A stretch of 55,558 nucleotides of DNA from Deltaproteobacteria bacterium (GTDB lineage Bacteria; Desulfobacterota; Binatia; Binatales; Binataceae), in the NCBI GenBank assembly GCA_021817345.1, contig JAKAVC010000012.1, forward strand, positions 1 through 55,558. The letters run 5' to 3'. Both the position numbers and the translations under genes were made by a program. The number at the start of each line of letters is the position of its first letter. Position 1 is the first letter of the stretch. Shown here piece after piece: positions 1 through 8,731 of this stretch. Below the pieces are notes generated by a model. That model saw nothing but the letters and a program-made list of their open reading frames with translations. It did no database searches and was not told the DNA's origin.

Positions 1-71
1 TCGCGCATCCCCGAGCGACCTTCGGCCATTCCGCCACCAAAAAAATAAATCTCCGGATGAACACGAGCCAT
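1..71 (-). CDS. ppdK: Pyruvate phosphate dikinase, N-terminal fragment (cut by window edge)
   Basis: Reading the minus strand from an ATG at 71 gives 23 residues before the window ends. They contain YFFGGGMAEG, which resembles the opening of pyruvate phosphate dikinase, where a YxFGGGxAEG segment precedes the LLGGKGANLAEM nucleotide-binding start. The enzyme interconverts pyruvate, ATP and phosphate with PEP, AMP and PPi in the cytosol. A GGGAG ribosome-binding site lies about ten bases upstream. The gene follows glyS on the same strand, an arrangement known in delta-proteobacteria. The call rests on a short fragment, but the motif is distinctive. Confidence 0.8.
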   Translation of the reverse strand, partial: MARVHPEIYFFGGGMAEGRSGMR

Positions 72-200
72 CGAAGCCAAATCTCCCGTCCCTTGTATTA
101 TGCGCACAGAGTAACAGTCATTTTCAGATAAGGCGCATCCTCGCCAATCCGCTCCGCGGGGAGACGCCGCTTTGCCGCCACATGCGGAAGCCGCGCGATA

Positions 201-1553
201 CTAGCGCTCCCATCCGATTCGCCTGGTCAATTCTTCAACCAGCGCGTTGATCGCAATCCGATCCTGGCTGGTCGAGTCGCGGTCGCGCAGCGTGACCGTG
301 TCGTCCTCCATCGTCTGATGGTCGATGGTGACGCCGAACGGCGTGCCGATTTCGTCCTGACGCCGATAGCGCCTCCCGATCGAGCCCGCCTGATCGTACG
401 CAACCATGAAGCGCCGCTTGAGCATCCGCGCCACCTCCTGCGCCTTCTCGGGCTGCCCGCCCTTTCGAAGCAGCGGAAAAACGGCGACCTTCATCGGCGC
501 AAGGCGCGGATCGAGCCGGAGCACGATTCGCTCTTCGCCCTCGACCACGTCCTCGTCGTAGGCGTCGATCAGAAAGGCGAGCAGCGGACGATCGACTCCG
601 ACTGCGGGCTCGATTACCCACGGGCGATAACGCGCCTTGGCCTCCTCGTCGAAGTACGTCAGGTCGCGGCCGCTGAACTTCGCATGCTGGTCAAGGTCGT
701 AGCTGCCACGCCGCGCGATACCCTCCAGTTCGCCCCATCCGAACGGGTAGCGATACTCGATATCGGTGGTGCCGCGCGAGTAATGGGCCAGTTCCTCCTG
801 GCTATGCTCGCGAAGCCGCAGATGCTCGGGCGCAATTCCGTACTTGGTGAACCAGTTGAAGCGCTGCTCGACCCAGTAGTGGAACCATCGCTCCTCCTCG
901 GCCGGGTCGGGCTTGACGAAGAACTCCATCTCCATCTGCTCGAACTCGCGGGTGCGGAAGATGAAGTTGCCGGGCGTGATTTCGTTGCGAAACGATTTGC
1001 CGATTTGCGCAACGCCGAACGGCAGCTTGACGCGCTGGGTGTCGACCAGGTTCTCGAAGTTCGTGAAGATTCCCTGCGCGGTCTCGGGCCGTAGATAGAC
1101 GGTGCTGGCGGTGTCCTCGACCGGGCCCATGAAGGTCTTGAACATCAGGTTGAACTGGCGCGATTCGGTTATCTCGCCGCCGCACGCCGGGCATCGCGCC
1201 TCGCTCAGGTCGGTCGCGCGAAAGCGCTGCTTGCAGCTTTTGCAATCGACCAGCGGGTCGGTGAAATTCTGCAGATGGCCCGACGCTTCCCAGACCCGGG
1301 GATGCTGCAGGATGGCGCTGTCGAGGCCGATCACGTCGGAACGCACCTGGACCATCTCGCGCCACCAGGCTTCCTTGACGTTGCGCTTGAGTTCGACGCC
1401 GAGCGGCCCGTAGTCGTAGGTCGAGCCGAGCCCGCCGTAAATGTCGCTTGAGGGAAAGATGATGCCGCGGCGCTTGCACAGGTTGACGATTTTCTCCATC
1501 GTAACCGAGCGCTTGTCGCCGGCAGTCTCCTCCTTGGGTTGTGATGCGGACAA
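201..1553 (-). CDS. glyS: Glycyl-tRNA synthetase, dimeric class II type
   Basis: This 450-residue protein charges tRNA-Gly with glycine in the cytosol. It starts with the family segment EKIVNLCKRRGIIFPSS and YGGLGSTYDYGPLG, carries a CxxC pair of zinc ligands (CKSC and CPAC, around residues 100-125), the class II motif FRNEITPGNFIFRTREFEQME, and ends in the anticodon-binding domain (RYRRQDEIGTPF). It is the single-chain alpha2 type, not the GlyQ/GlyS alpha2beta2 type. The start is a TTG at 1553 preceded by a perfect AGGAGG five bases away. The next Met (residue 19) has no comparable site, so TTG is preferred. It lies 41 bases downstream of the phosphodiesterase gene and upstream of ppdK, probably in one operon. 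Confidence 0.96.
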   Translation of the reverse strand: MSASQPKEETAGDKRSVTMEKIVNLCKRRGIIFPSSDIYGGLGSTYDYGPLGVELKRNVKEAWWREMVQVRSDVIGLDSAILQHPRVWEASGHLQNFTDPLVDCKSCKQRFRATDLSEARCPACGGEITESRQFNLMFKTFMGPVEDTASTVYLRPETAQGIFTNFENLVDTQRVKLPFGVAQIGKSFRNEITPGNFIFRTREFEQMEMEFFVKPDPAEEERWFHYWVEQRFNWFTKYGIAPEHLRLREHSQEELAHYSRGTTDIEYRYPFGWGELEGIARRGSYDLDQHAKFSGRDLTYFDEEAKARYRPWVIEPAVGVDRPLLAFLIDAYDEDVVEGEERIVLRLDPRLAPMKVAVFPLLRKGGQPEKAQEVARMLKRRFMVAYDQAGSIGRRYRRQDEIGTPFGVTIDHQTMEDDTVTLRDRDSTSQDRIAINALVEELTRRIGWER

Positions 1554-1594
1554 GAATTCCTCCTGAACGGACGATTAAGCCTTGCGCTCCATTC

Positions 1595-2128
1595 CTAGCC
1601 GAGCCTGATAATTTCGGCTGAGACGCTGCCGCTTGCGATTTCAAGGATAGCGACCGTGCCGGGCACTCCGACGAGGTTGTGCGGCAAGGTGGCGCTGCCC
1701 GGGTTGACGACCAGCGTGTCGCCGAAGCGCACAACACCCTCGACGTGGCTGTGGCCCTGTACGACCACGTCCACCGGGCCGCCGAAGTGCGAGTCCATCG
1801 CGTTTCGAAACACCTCTTCCGACGTTTCATCAGGCGTCGGTATCGCATGGACCAGTCCGACCCGCACACCCTCGATCTCCAGCAGATGGGCCTCGCGCAC
1901 CCGTTCGTCGGGTTCGAGCTTGAAGCGATGGCCGTCAAGGCCCTCGTCGCCGTTGCCGAGCGCCGCGATAACCGGCGCAAGCCGCGCCAACTCGTCGAGC
2001 ACCCGGTTGACGTAAACGTCGCCCGCGTGCATCACCAGGTCGATGCCGCGAAACGCCTCGAACACCGCCGGCGGCAGATGCTCGCAGGCTTCCGGTATGT
2101 GTGTGTCGGAAATGATCCCGATGCGCAT
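1595..2128 (-). CDS. Metallophosphoesterase, YfcE/MJ0936-type phosphodiesterase
   Basis: The 177-residue protein shows the calcineurin-like metal-binding blocks in order: SDTH near residue 8, GDVYVN near 37, GNGDEG (GNCD-like) near 58, and GHSHV plus NPGSA in the last third. This set is typical of small bacterial YfcE-like phosphodiesterases that hydrolyse phosphodiesters with a two-metal centre. The natural substrate cannot be read from sequence. It has no signal peptide, so it is cytosolic. It is first in a minus-strand run with glyS and ppdK. Confidence 0.9.
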   Translation of the reverse strand: MRIGIISDTHIPEACEHLPPAVFEAFRGIDLVMHAGDVYVNRVLDELARLAPVIAALGNGDEGLDGHRFKLEPDERVREAHLLEIEGVRVGLVHAIPTPDETSEEVFRNAMDSHFGGPVDVVVQGHSHVEGVVRFGDTLVVNPGSATLPHNLVGVPGTVAILEIASGSVSAEIIRLG

Positions 2129-2416
2129 CGCGATGCAATCCGTAAGGCGGTTACGGAACGCGAGCTTTTAACGTTACCATGCGGCGGAATCCCCAGCAAT
2201 TTGCGCCCCATTCATTCCCATGCGGCGTCCGCGGGAGACCCTGGCCGTACACGGGCGATCCCCCGCGTTCGCGCGTTATGGCTTCGCGAGCGTCCCGGCG
2301 TATCGCCGGCCTTCCGCCCTTGAACCGCGCGCTTTCGCTGGGTCATCCTAGGCGGCGCAACCTGTCCGCGGACGCTCTCGCGCCAGGCCCGTGCGGTTCG
2401 GAGGAGGAACCCTGCC

Positions 2417-2749
2417 ATGTTGAAACCCAGATTTGTTCTTGTCGCCGCGACAATGGCGCTCTCGATAGTTGCCGCGGGATGCGGTCACAAGCTGATCGCC
2501 GCGCCCGGCGAACAGACGGTCGCGGTCTATCCGGATGAAGCCACCTATCTGAAGCTACAGCACTTGAAGAAAGAGGGCGGGATGGCCGGGATGCTCGGCG
2601 GAATCGGCCAGAACTTTACCGCGGTGCGGGTGGACGACAGGACTCCGGTCAAAGTCCTGAGCAGCGATAACAAAGGCGCGATTATCCAGGTGCTCAAGGG
2701 GCCGCATCTGGGACTCAAGGGCTTCGTACCGAAGAATAGTCTCGACTAG
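2417..2749 (+). CDS. Small lipoprotein of unknown function with SH3-like tail
   Basis: The 110-residue protein has a classic lipoprotein signal: a basic start, a hydrophobic core and the lipobox VAAGC with Cys22, so it should be lipid-modified and held in a membrane facing the periplasm. The rest contains a glycine-rich GGMAGMLGGIG stretch and ends in a short beta-rich segment (VKVLSSDNKGAIIQVLKG, then GFVPKNSLD) that looks like a bacterial SH3 or SHb-like domain. GGAGGA lies just before the ATG. The 288 bases upstream hold no other gene that I can see. It points away from the phosphodiesterase and is probably monocistronic. Function unknown. Confidence 0.8.
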   Translation: MLKPRFVLVAATMALSIVAAGCGHKLIAAPGEQTVAVYPDEATYLKLQHLKKEGGMAGMLGGIGQNFTAVRVDDRTPVKVLSSDNKGAIIQVLKGPHLGLKGFVPKNSLD

Positions 2750-2806
2750 CGGGCGGCCAAAGCGCACCGGCATGGCCGAGGAGACATCGAGTCGCGCCGA
2801 ATCGTC

Positions 2807-4042
2807 CTATTCGAGCGGGCGCGTCCCGATTATTCCCGCGCGTTCCAGCGCTTCTATCTCCGCATCGCTCATCCCGAGGACTTCACGCAGGACCGTCTCG
2901 TTATGCTCGCCGAGGAGCGGCGCGGGCCGGTCGGTTTCGAGTGGGGTCTGCGAGAAGCGCGCGACCGCGCCGGGATAAAGATGGGTCCCAACGACCGCGC
3001 GCTCGACCGGCACGAAAAATCCGCGCGCCTGGATCTGCTCGTCGGCCATTACCGCCGGCGCCGAGTTCACTTGACCGGCCGGCACGCCCGCCCCGATAAG
3101 CCGGCGCGCGATTTCCTCCACTTCCCTTGACCCAAACGCACGGGAAAGCGCATCGTCGAGCGCGTCCTCGTTGCGTTTTCGCGCTTCGGCGGTCGCAAAT
3201 CGCGGGTCGGCGGCCAGCTCCTCGAGTCCGAGCGCGCCGAGCAGCGCCCGCCACTGGGCCTCGCTCTCAACGCCGACCGCAATCCAGTTGTCCTCGCCGG
3301 CGCATCGGTAAATTCCGTGCGGAGCGTACCTCGGATGGCGGTTTCCGCGCGGCGGCGGAATTTTTCCGTTTAGCTGATAGTCGAGGAGCGCCTCGGCCAT
3401 CAGCGGAATCGCCGCCTCGACCTGAGCGAGCTCGATCCACTGCCCGCGCCCGGTGCGCTCGCGCTCATGCAGCGCAACCATCACGGCGAACATCCCGTTG
3501 AGCCCGCCGACCGGGTCGCCGAGCGCGTTGCTGAGCGTGTACGGCTGTCCGCCGTCATGATAGCCCGTGAGCCCAGTCACTCCCGCCATCGCTTCGACGG
3601 TGTTTCCGTATCCGCGGGCGTCGCGCTCCGGGCCTTCGGCGCCGAACGACGGCATCGAGATCATCACCAGGCGCGGATTGAGCTCCGACAGCACCCGGTA
3701 GGAAAGTCCAAGCCGCTCCATGACGCCCGCGCTGTAGTTCTCGATCAGAACGTCGGCCGTGACGGCAAGCCGCTTGAGCACCTCGACGCCGCGCGGGTCG
3801 GCAAGATTCAGCGTGACACCGAGCTTGCCCCGGTTCACCGTGTTGAAGACCGCGGAGCGTTCGATCGGATGCTCCTCCGGCGGGCCCATCGAGAGCGAGC
3901 CGCGCCACCAGTCGAAGTGGCGCGTGTCCTCTATTTTGATAACCTCCGCGCCCATCTCGGTGAGCATCGCACCGACCAGCGGCCCCGCCCATCCCATCGA
4001 AAGATCGACCACGCGCAGTCTTTCATGCGTCGCCGTGCTCAT
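2807..4042 (-). CDS. Class III CoA-transferase (CaiB/BaiF), Asp-bearing partner of pair 1
   Basis: The 411-residue protein belongs to the CaiB/BaiF family, which moves CoA between carboxylic acids. Family blocks seen: RVVDLSMGWAGPLVG at the start, GAEVIKIED, NRGKLGVTLNL, ADVLIENYSAGVMERLGL, MPSFGAEGP, and GRGQWIELAQVEA. The catalytic aspartate is present as Asp176 in GDPVGGL, placed 25 residues before GRGQ as in the family. The start overlaps the stop of the upstream CoA-transferase by four bases (ATGA), so translation is likely coupled. The C-terminus has the family's PLLGEHNETVL. The substrate pair is unknown; no neighbouring dehydrogenase or ligase identifies it. Confidence 0.93.
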   Translation of the reverse strand: MSTATHERLRVVDLSMGWAGPLVGAMLTEMGAEVIKIEDTRHFDWWRGSLSMGPPEEHPIERSAVFNTVNRGKLGVTLNLADPRGVEVLKRLAVTADVLIENYSAGVMERLGLSYRVLSELNPRLVMISMPSFGAEGPERDARGYGNTVEAMAGVTGLTGYHDGGQPYTLSNALGDPVGGLNGMFAVMVALHERERTGRGQWIELAQVEAAIPLMAEALLDYQLNGKIPPPRGNRHPRYAPHGIYRCAGEDNWIAVGVESEAQWRALLGALGLEELAADPRFATAEARKRNEDALDDALSRAFGSREVEEIARRLIGAGVPAGQVNSAPAVMADEQIQARGFFVPVERAVVGTHLYPGAVARFSQTPLETDRPAPLLGEHNETVLREVLGMSDAEIEALERAGIIGTRPLE

Positions 4043-5256
4043 ATCATCCCCGCCTGGCGAAGCCGCGAAAGCTCCGCGTCGTCAAGTCCGAACCGTTCGC
4101 CGAAGATCAGGCCGTTATGCTCGCCGAGGCGCGGCGCGGGACGGGTCGGTTCCGGTCGATGGGAGGAGAGGCGAAGCGGCGCGCCGGGAATTCTGATTTC
4201 GCCGAGAACCGGATCGCGCAGGGTTTCGAAGTATCCGCGCGCCTTGAGCTGCTCCCATTCGAGCACCTCGGCGATGCTCGGTATCGGTACCAGCGGAAGC
4301 TTGCGCTTGTGGCCCTCGCGGTACAGGAACGCGCGGTCGTGCTCGCGAAAGAACGGCTCGACGATCGCCAGCAGCGCGTCGTTGTTGACCATCCGCAAAA
4401 GCGCGGTGCGAAACCGCTCGTCGCGGACGAGTTCGGGACGGCCCATCATCTCGCACAGGCCTTCGAACTGCTTGTCGGTCACGCAATGGAGCCCCGCATA
4501 TCCGTCGCGGCACGCAAGCGTCACGATCAGATACGGCCCGACCAGGTAGCGCTTGCCCACGCGCACTCGCGCGACGCCCGAGTATTGGAACGCGACCGTC
4601 TCGTAGATCATCGTCGCAACCGTGGCTTCGAGCAGCGACACGTCCACGTGCTGGCCGCGCCCGAGCGCGAAGTTGCGCGCATACAGCGCCTGCATCGCGC
4701 CGATCGCCGCGAAAAGCCCGCCGATGTACTGCGCGAGCGAGCCCGGCGGCGTAAGCGGCTCGCGCGTCGGCTCCCCGACCGGATAGGTCCATCCGCCGCG
4801 CGCGAACAGCACGAGGTCGTTTATCGGCGCGTCGCGGTCGGGGCCGTCCTGTCCGAAGTTGGAGATGGATATGATCGAGAGCCTCGGGAAGCGTTCGAGG
4901 ATATCGTTGGGCGAAAGCCCAACGAGCTTCTGAAGCGTCCCCGGCGCGAAGTTTTCAAACAACAGGTCCGCCCGCTCGAGCATCGCGAGCAGCATCTCAC
5001 GAGCGCGCTCGTGGCGAAGATCGAGCGTTACGCCAAACTTGTTGGTATTGAGGAAGGCGAACAGTCCTCCGCGGTCCACGGTCTCCTCGCCCGCGCCGCC
5101 TCGCGTCGGGCCGCGCCGCCTTGCGCCTTCGCCCCACGGCGGTTCGATCTTGATTACCTCGGCGCCCATCTCGGCCAGCATCCTGGTCGCATAGGGACCG
5201 GCGATATGATGCGTGAGATCGACGACGCGGATGTCGCTGAGCGAGTTGTATCGCAT
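4039..5256 (-). CDS. Class III CoA-transferase-like protein, catalytic Asp absent, pair 1
   Basis: About 405 residues of CaiB/BaiF fold: IRVVDLTHHIAGPYATRMLAEMGAEVIKIEPPWGEGARRR-type N-terminus, TNKFGVTLDL, ADLLFENFAPGTL, SNFGQDGPDRD, and a GRGQHVDVSLLEA block. Where the partner gene and characterised enzymes have Asp, this one reads LAQYIGGL, with Gln176 or Tyr177, so it probably cannot form the aspartyl-CoA intermediate. An earlier in-frame ATG at 5379 exists, but the conserved domain begins a few residues after the ATG at 5256, which is preferred. It is the first gene of a two-gene unit ending in a four-base overlap. It may be a non-catalytic or structural subunit of a heteromer. Confidence 0.88.
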   Translation of the reverse strand: MRYNSLSDIRVVDLTHHIAGPYATRMLAEMGAEVIKIEPPWGEGARRRGPTRGGAGEETVDRGGLFAFLNTNKFGVTLDLRHERAREMLLAMLERADLLFENFAPGTLQKLVGLSPNDILERFPRLSIISISNFGQDGPDRDAPINDLVLFARGGWTYPVGEPTREPLTPPGSLAQYIGGLFAAIGAMQALYARNFALGRGQHVDVSLLEATVATMIYETVAFQYSGVARVRVGKRYLVGPYLIVTLACRDGYAGLHCVTDKQFEGLCEMMGRPELVRDERFRTALLRMVNNDALLAIVEPFFREHDRAFLYREGHKRKLPLVPIPSIAEVLEWEQLKARGYFETLRDPVLGEIRIPGAPLRLSSHRPEPTRPAPRLGEHNGLIFGERFGLDDAELSRLRQAGMI

Positions 5257-5427
5257 GAAAAGATCTGCCCCAAGCCGAATCTGAAACCAATCGGCGCGGC
5301 CCGTCAAGTGCTCTCGCGGCCGCATCGGCTTTTGGATTCGATTCGGCGTGCCCGCGGACGTCGGCGGGTTGCCGGGCAAGGATCGTTTCCCACCGGATTA
5401 GCGTGTAGAGTAGCGGTCGAGTGTAGG

Positions 5428-6270
5428 ATGAGTACTCTTGTCAGGGCGGCCCGCCTGTTCGCCAGACCAGTGCTGCTTGCGATGCCGGCGCGGCATCGCA
5501 AACGGTACGCCCGCAAACTGGCCGAATCGCTCAGCCGTCGCGCGCCAGACCGGTCCGAGCCGTACCCGACGGACGGGGGTGTGATCTATCTGAATGTGGC
5601 CGAATCGCACATGATGGCGATGCGGGCGCTCGGACTTTACGAACTGGAAAAGCGCCGATTCCTGAAATCTATACTCAGGCCGGGCGCGGTCTTCGTCGAC
5701 GCCGGCGCGAACAAGGGTGACTTTTCACTGCTTGCCGCCGCCGCGACCGAAGACAAGGGCCGAGTGATCGCTGTGGAGCCGGAACCGCGCAACCTCAGCG
5801 ACCTGCGGCGAACCCTCGCGTTGAACCGATACTCGAACGTCGAAATTGTCGAGGCCGCGCTCTCGGACAAGGATTCCTCGGCGACGCTTTACCTGGGCGA
5901 CAAGAGCGGCTTCCATACACTCAAACCGGGACAGCCGGAGCGCCGAGCCGGAGAACTGCGGGTCAGGACGCGGCGGCTTGACTCCGTCGCCGTGGAACTG
6001 GGCGTGGAACGAATCGACGCGCTCAAGATCGATGTCGAGGGCGGCGAAGTCGAACTGCTTCGCGGCGCGCGGAGCGCGCTTGCGTCAAACCCCGGAATCG
6101 TGCTGCTCATCGACCTCCATCCGCACCTCGGCGCCGACCTCGACGCGCTTGAGGCGATACTGACGGATTGGGGCTTTCGATTCTTCGCGATGGATTCTCC
6201 GCGGCGCCAGCTCGAGCATCTGCCACGGCGTCCAACCGACGTGATCGCGCGAAGAACCCCGGCCGATTGA
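5428..6270 (+). CDS. FkbM-family SAM-dependent methyltransferase
   Basis: The 280-residue protein carries the FkbM methyltransferase pattern: FVDAGANKGDFSLLAA (SAM-binding glycine loop, about residue 90), IAVEPEPRNLSDLRRTLALN, then LKIDVEGGEVELLRGA, the hallmark IDVEGxExxLL block. These enzymes usually O-methylate sugars or small molecules; the acceptor is unknown. The N-terminal 60 residues are basic and may touch the membrane or a polymer. A much longer open frame runs upstream, but it is antisense to the CoA-transferase gene, so ATG 5428 is the real start. It is divergent from the CoA-transferase pair and converges on the PII gene. Confidence 0.88.
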   Translation: MSTLVRAARLFARPVLLAMPARHRKRYARKLAESLSRRAPDRSEPYPTDGGVIYLNVAESHMMAMRALGLYELEKRRFLKSILRPGAVFVDAGANKGDFSLLAAAATEDKGRVIAVEPEPRNLSDLRRTLALNRYSNVEIVEAALSDKDSSATLYLGDKSGFHTLKPGQPERRAGELRVRTRRLDSVAVELGVERIDALKIDVEGGEVELLRGARSALASNPGIVLLIDLHPHLGADLDALEAILTDWGFRFFAMDSPRRQLEHLPRRPTDVIARRTPAD

Positions 6271-6495
6271 ATCGCCGTCGCGGCCCGTCAGGCGCCCGCA
6301 CGGCCCCGCAACCTCTTCCTGCGGGAAGCCGCAAGAAATCGCGCCGACGCGCCTGCGGAGCGCGTGCAACGGCGCGGCTGAGGGGCCGCGCAACCGCGCA
6401 ACGCGCGTGATCATGGTTGCTTGCGCCGCGGTGCCTGATGCGTGCGGAGTGTTATCTCGCAGGCGTTCGACCACATCGGCGACACATGGTTGCTG

Positions 6496-6897
<402 letters not shown>

Positions 6898-7114
6898 TTA
6901 TGGTATAGCGCCAATACCGCGGACGCTTAATAGAGCCGATATCCGCACCCCAGACCGCCCGCAGCCGCGACAACCGTCCGCCAGTGCCCGTCTGCGGGGA
7001 CATCTCTCCGGCGAACAATGTACGCAAGGATAATGCCCGCCCCCGCCCCATAAAATCGGGTCATAACAGCAGCTTGTCTGCCTATTTCGCGGACGGTCGA
7101 TGAAGGCGCGGGCA

Positions 7115-7723
7115 TCATGCGGCCCTGTCCCCTTTGCGCGCCTGGAACCGAGGCTCCTCGCCGGCGATAAGCCGCCGGATGTTCTCATGATGACGGAACA
7201 GGACCAGCGCGCTCATCGCGATCGCCAGCATCAGGTACGGACGCGGTCCCGCCAAAGCCGCGACCGCGGGCACGAGCACGATCGCCGCGCTTATCGAAGC
7301 AAGCGACATTATCCTGGTGACGGCAAACACGACAACGAAAGCCGTAAGCGCGAGCACCAGCGGCAACGGCGCGAGAACCGCCCATATTCCGAGCGACGCG
7401 GAAACTCCCTTTCCGCCGCGAAACCGCAGGAATATCGAGCATATCGCGCCCAGGAACGCGGCAAATCCGGCCCACGCGATAACCGCCGGAGCGAAATCCA
7501 TCGCCCGCGCGAACGCAACCGGCCCCGCGCCTTTCACAAGATCGCCGACGAACGTCACCGCCGCCGCGCCCTTGCCGCCCGCGCGCGCCACGTTTGTCAT
7601 CCCGATATTGCCCGAGCCGACCGCCCGCGGATCGAAGCCCTGGAGCCGTCCCACGATTACCCCGAACGGTATCGAACCGACCAGGTACGAGGCGGCGATC
7701 AGGATGAGAGCGTGAAGTGTCAT
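7115..7723 (-). CDS. plsY: Acyl-phosphate:glycerol-3-phosphate acyltransferase PlsY
   Basis: The 202-residue integral membrane protein matches PlsY, which transfers an acyl group from acyl-phosphate to glycerol-3-phosphate in the first step of phospholipid synthesis. Visible motifs are VGSIPFGVIVGR near the start, GSGNIGMTN (motif 1), FRGGKGV (motif 2) near residue 103, and FRHHENIRRLIAGEEP (motif 3) near the end. Hydrophobic segments between these fit the usual five helices. It lies immediately downstream of the tRNA-Pro gene on the same strand. Confidence 0.96.
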   Translation of the reverse strand: MTLHALILIAASYLVGSIPFGVIVGRLQGFDPRAVGSGNIGMTNVARAGGKGAAAVTFVGDLVKGAGPVAFARAMDFAPAVIAWAGFAAFLGAICSIFLRFRGGKGVSASLGIWAVLAPLPLVLALTAFVVVFAVTRIMSLASISAAIVLVPAVAALAGPRPYLMLAIAMSALVLFRHHENIRRLIAGEEPRFQARKGDRAA

Positions 7724-7751
7724 GCGAGAAGGCCTTCGCGCGGGAAAAGGA

Positions 7752-7829
7752 TGGTCGGGGTGAGAGGATTTGAACCTCCGACTCCTGCGTCCCGAACGCA
7801 GTGCTCTGGCCAGGCTGAGCTACACCCCG
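7752..7829 (-). tRNA. tRNA-Pro (anticodon CGG)
   Basis: On the minus strand this folds into a full cloverleaf: acceptor CGGGGTG paired with CACCCCG, a D arm GCTC/GAGC, an anticodon stem CTGCG/CGCAG enclosing loop TTCGGGA, and a T arm GGAGG-TTCAAAT-CCTCT. The anticodon CGG (complement at 7792-7794) reads proline codon CCG, common in a high-GC genome. The 3' CCA is encoded (7752-7754). It lies between rpe and plsY on their strand. Confidence 0.97.
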
Positions 7830-7951
7830 GACTTGATTGCGCCCATGCGGGAATGAAACGGACCAATTTTATAGCATCTGCGGGTGAGCCACGCGAGTAG
7901 CAGCCTTGCCGCTCGTGCGCGCCGTTCCGCGTCGGCAAGCCGAGCTCCTCG

Positions 7952-8015
7952 GCAGGCTGTTGAGAAAAGCCAAAGACGCAATCTGAATGGAAGCAGGGTC
8001 TCAACGGCCTGCTAG
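7952..8015 (-). repeat. REP-like palindromic element, copy 1, at the 3' end of rpe
   Basis: Arms GCAGGCTGTTGAGA (7952-7965) and TCTCAACGGCCTGC (7999-8012) are complementary at 13 of 14 positions and enclose about 33 bases. The part 7961-8015 aligns without gaps to 36118-36172 at 43 of 55 bases by eye. In both copies the element runs into the stop codon (TAG) of a minus-strand gene. It could act as a terminator or 3' stabiliser for rpe. Confidence 0.75.
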
Positions 8016-8680
8016 GCACGCGCGGCCTTCTCGCGCATCGCGGCGATTATCTTTGCGTAATCGCTATGGCCGAAGATCCCGGAACCTGAGACAAACACGT
8101 TCGCCCCGGCCGCCTTGACGTCGGCGATATTCTCGACCTTGATTCCGCCATCGACCTCGAGATCAACCGCGAGTCCGCGCCGATCGAGATCGCGCCGGAT
8201 CGCGCGCAACTTGTCGAGCGCGCCCGGGATGAACTCCTGGCCGCCGAAGCCCGGATGCACGCTCATCACGAGGATCATGTCCAGATGTTCGGCCGCGGCG
8301 AGCACCCGCTCAACCCCGGTCTCCGGGTTTATCGCGACCGAGGCCCGCACGCCGAGCTTGCGCATTTGCGCCGCCATCGCGGGTATATCCGGGCATACCT
8401 CCTCGTGGACGGATATCGAGTTTGCGCCAGCCTTGGCGAACGGCTCGAGGTATTTTCCCGGTTCGGTGATCATCAGGTGCGCGTCGAGCGGAAGACTGGT
8501 CACCTTGCGCACCGATTTCAGCACGGGAACGCCGATCGAGATATTCGGGACGAAATGCCCGTCCATCACGTCGAAATGGATCAGGTCAGCGCCGGCGCGC
8601 TCGACCGCGCGCACTTCTTCGCCAAGTCGCGCAAAGTCGGCCGAAAGGATCGAGGGTGCGATTTTGTCCGTAAGCGCCAC
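8012..8680 (-). CDS. rpe: Ribulose-phosphate 3-epimerase
   Basis: The 222-residue TIM-barrel protein interconverts ribulose-5-phosphate and xylulose-5-phosphate in the pentose phosphate or Calvin pathways. Family motifs: KIAPSILSADFARLGEEV at the start, HFDVMDGHFVPNIS (catalytic Asp and metal ligands), DAHLMI, MSVHPGFGGQEF and VDGGI with the phosphate-binding end GSGIF. It is the last gene of the def-fmt-rsmB-rpe run. Its stop codon lies inside a repeated palindromic element. Confidence 0.97.
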   Translation of the reverse strand: MALTDKIAPSILSADFARLGEEVRAVERAGADLIHFDVMDGHFVPNISIGVPVLKSVRKVTSLPLDAHLMITEPGKYLEPFAKAGANSISVHEEVCPDIPAMAAQMRKLGVRASVAINPETGVERVLAAAEHLDMILVMSVHPGFGGQEFIPGALDKLRAIRRDLDRRGLAVDLEVDGGIKVENIADVKAAGANVFVSGSGIFGHSDYAKIIAAMREKAARA

Positions 8681-8731
8681 GGCACGAGCTTAGCGTCTGG
8701 TCGGCGGGTGAGCCAAGACGCCGCAAGGAGT

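Noticed and set aside
4117-5427. A 717-codon plus-strand frame extending the FkbM methyltransferase upstream
   Set aside because: Its first 437 codons are antisense to a clear CoA-transferase gene; high-GC DNA commonly gives such shadows.
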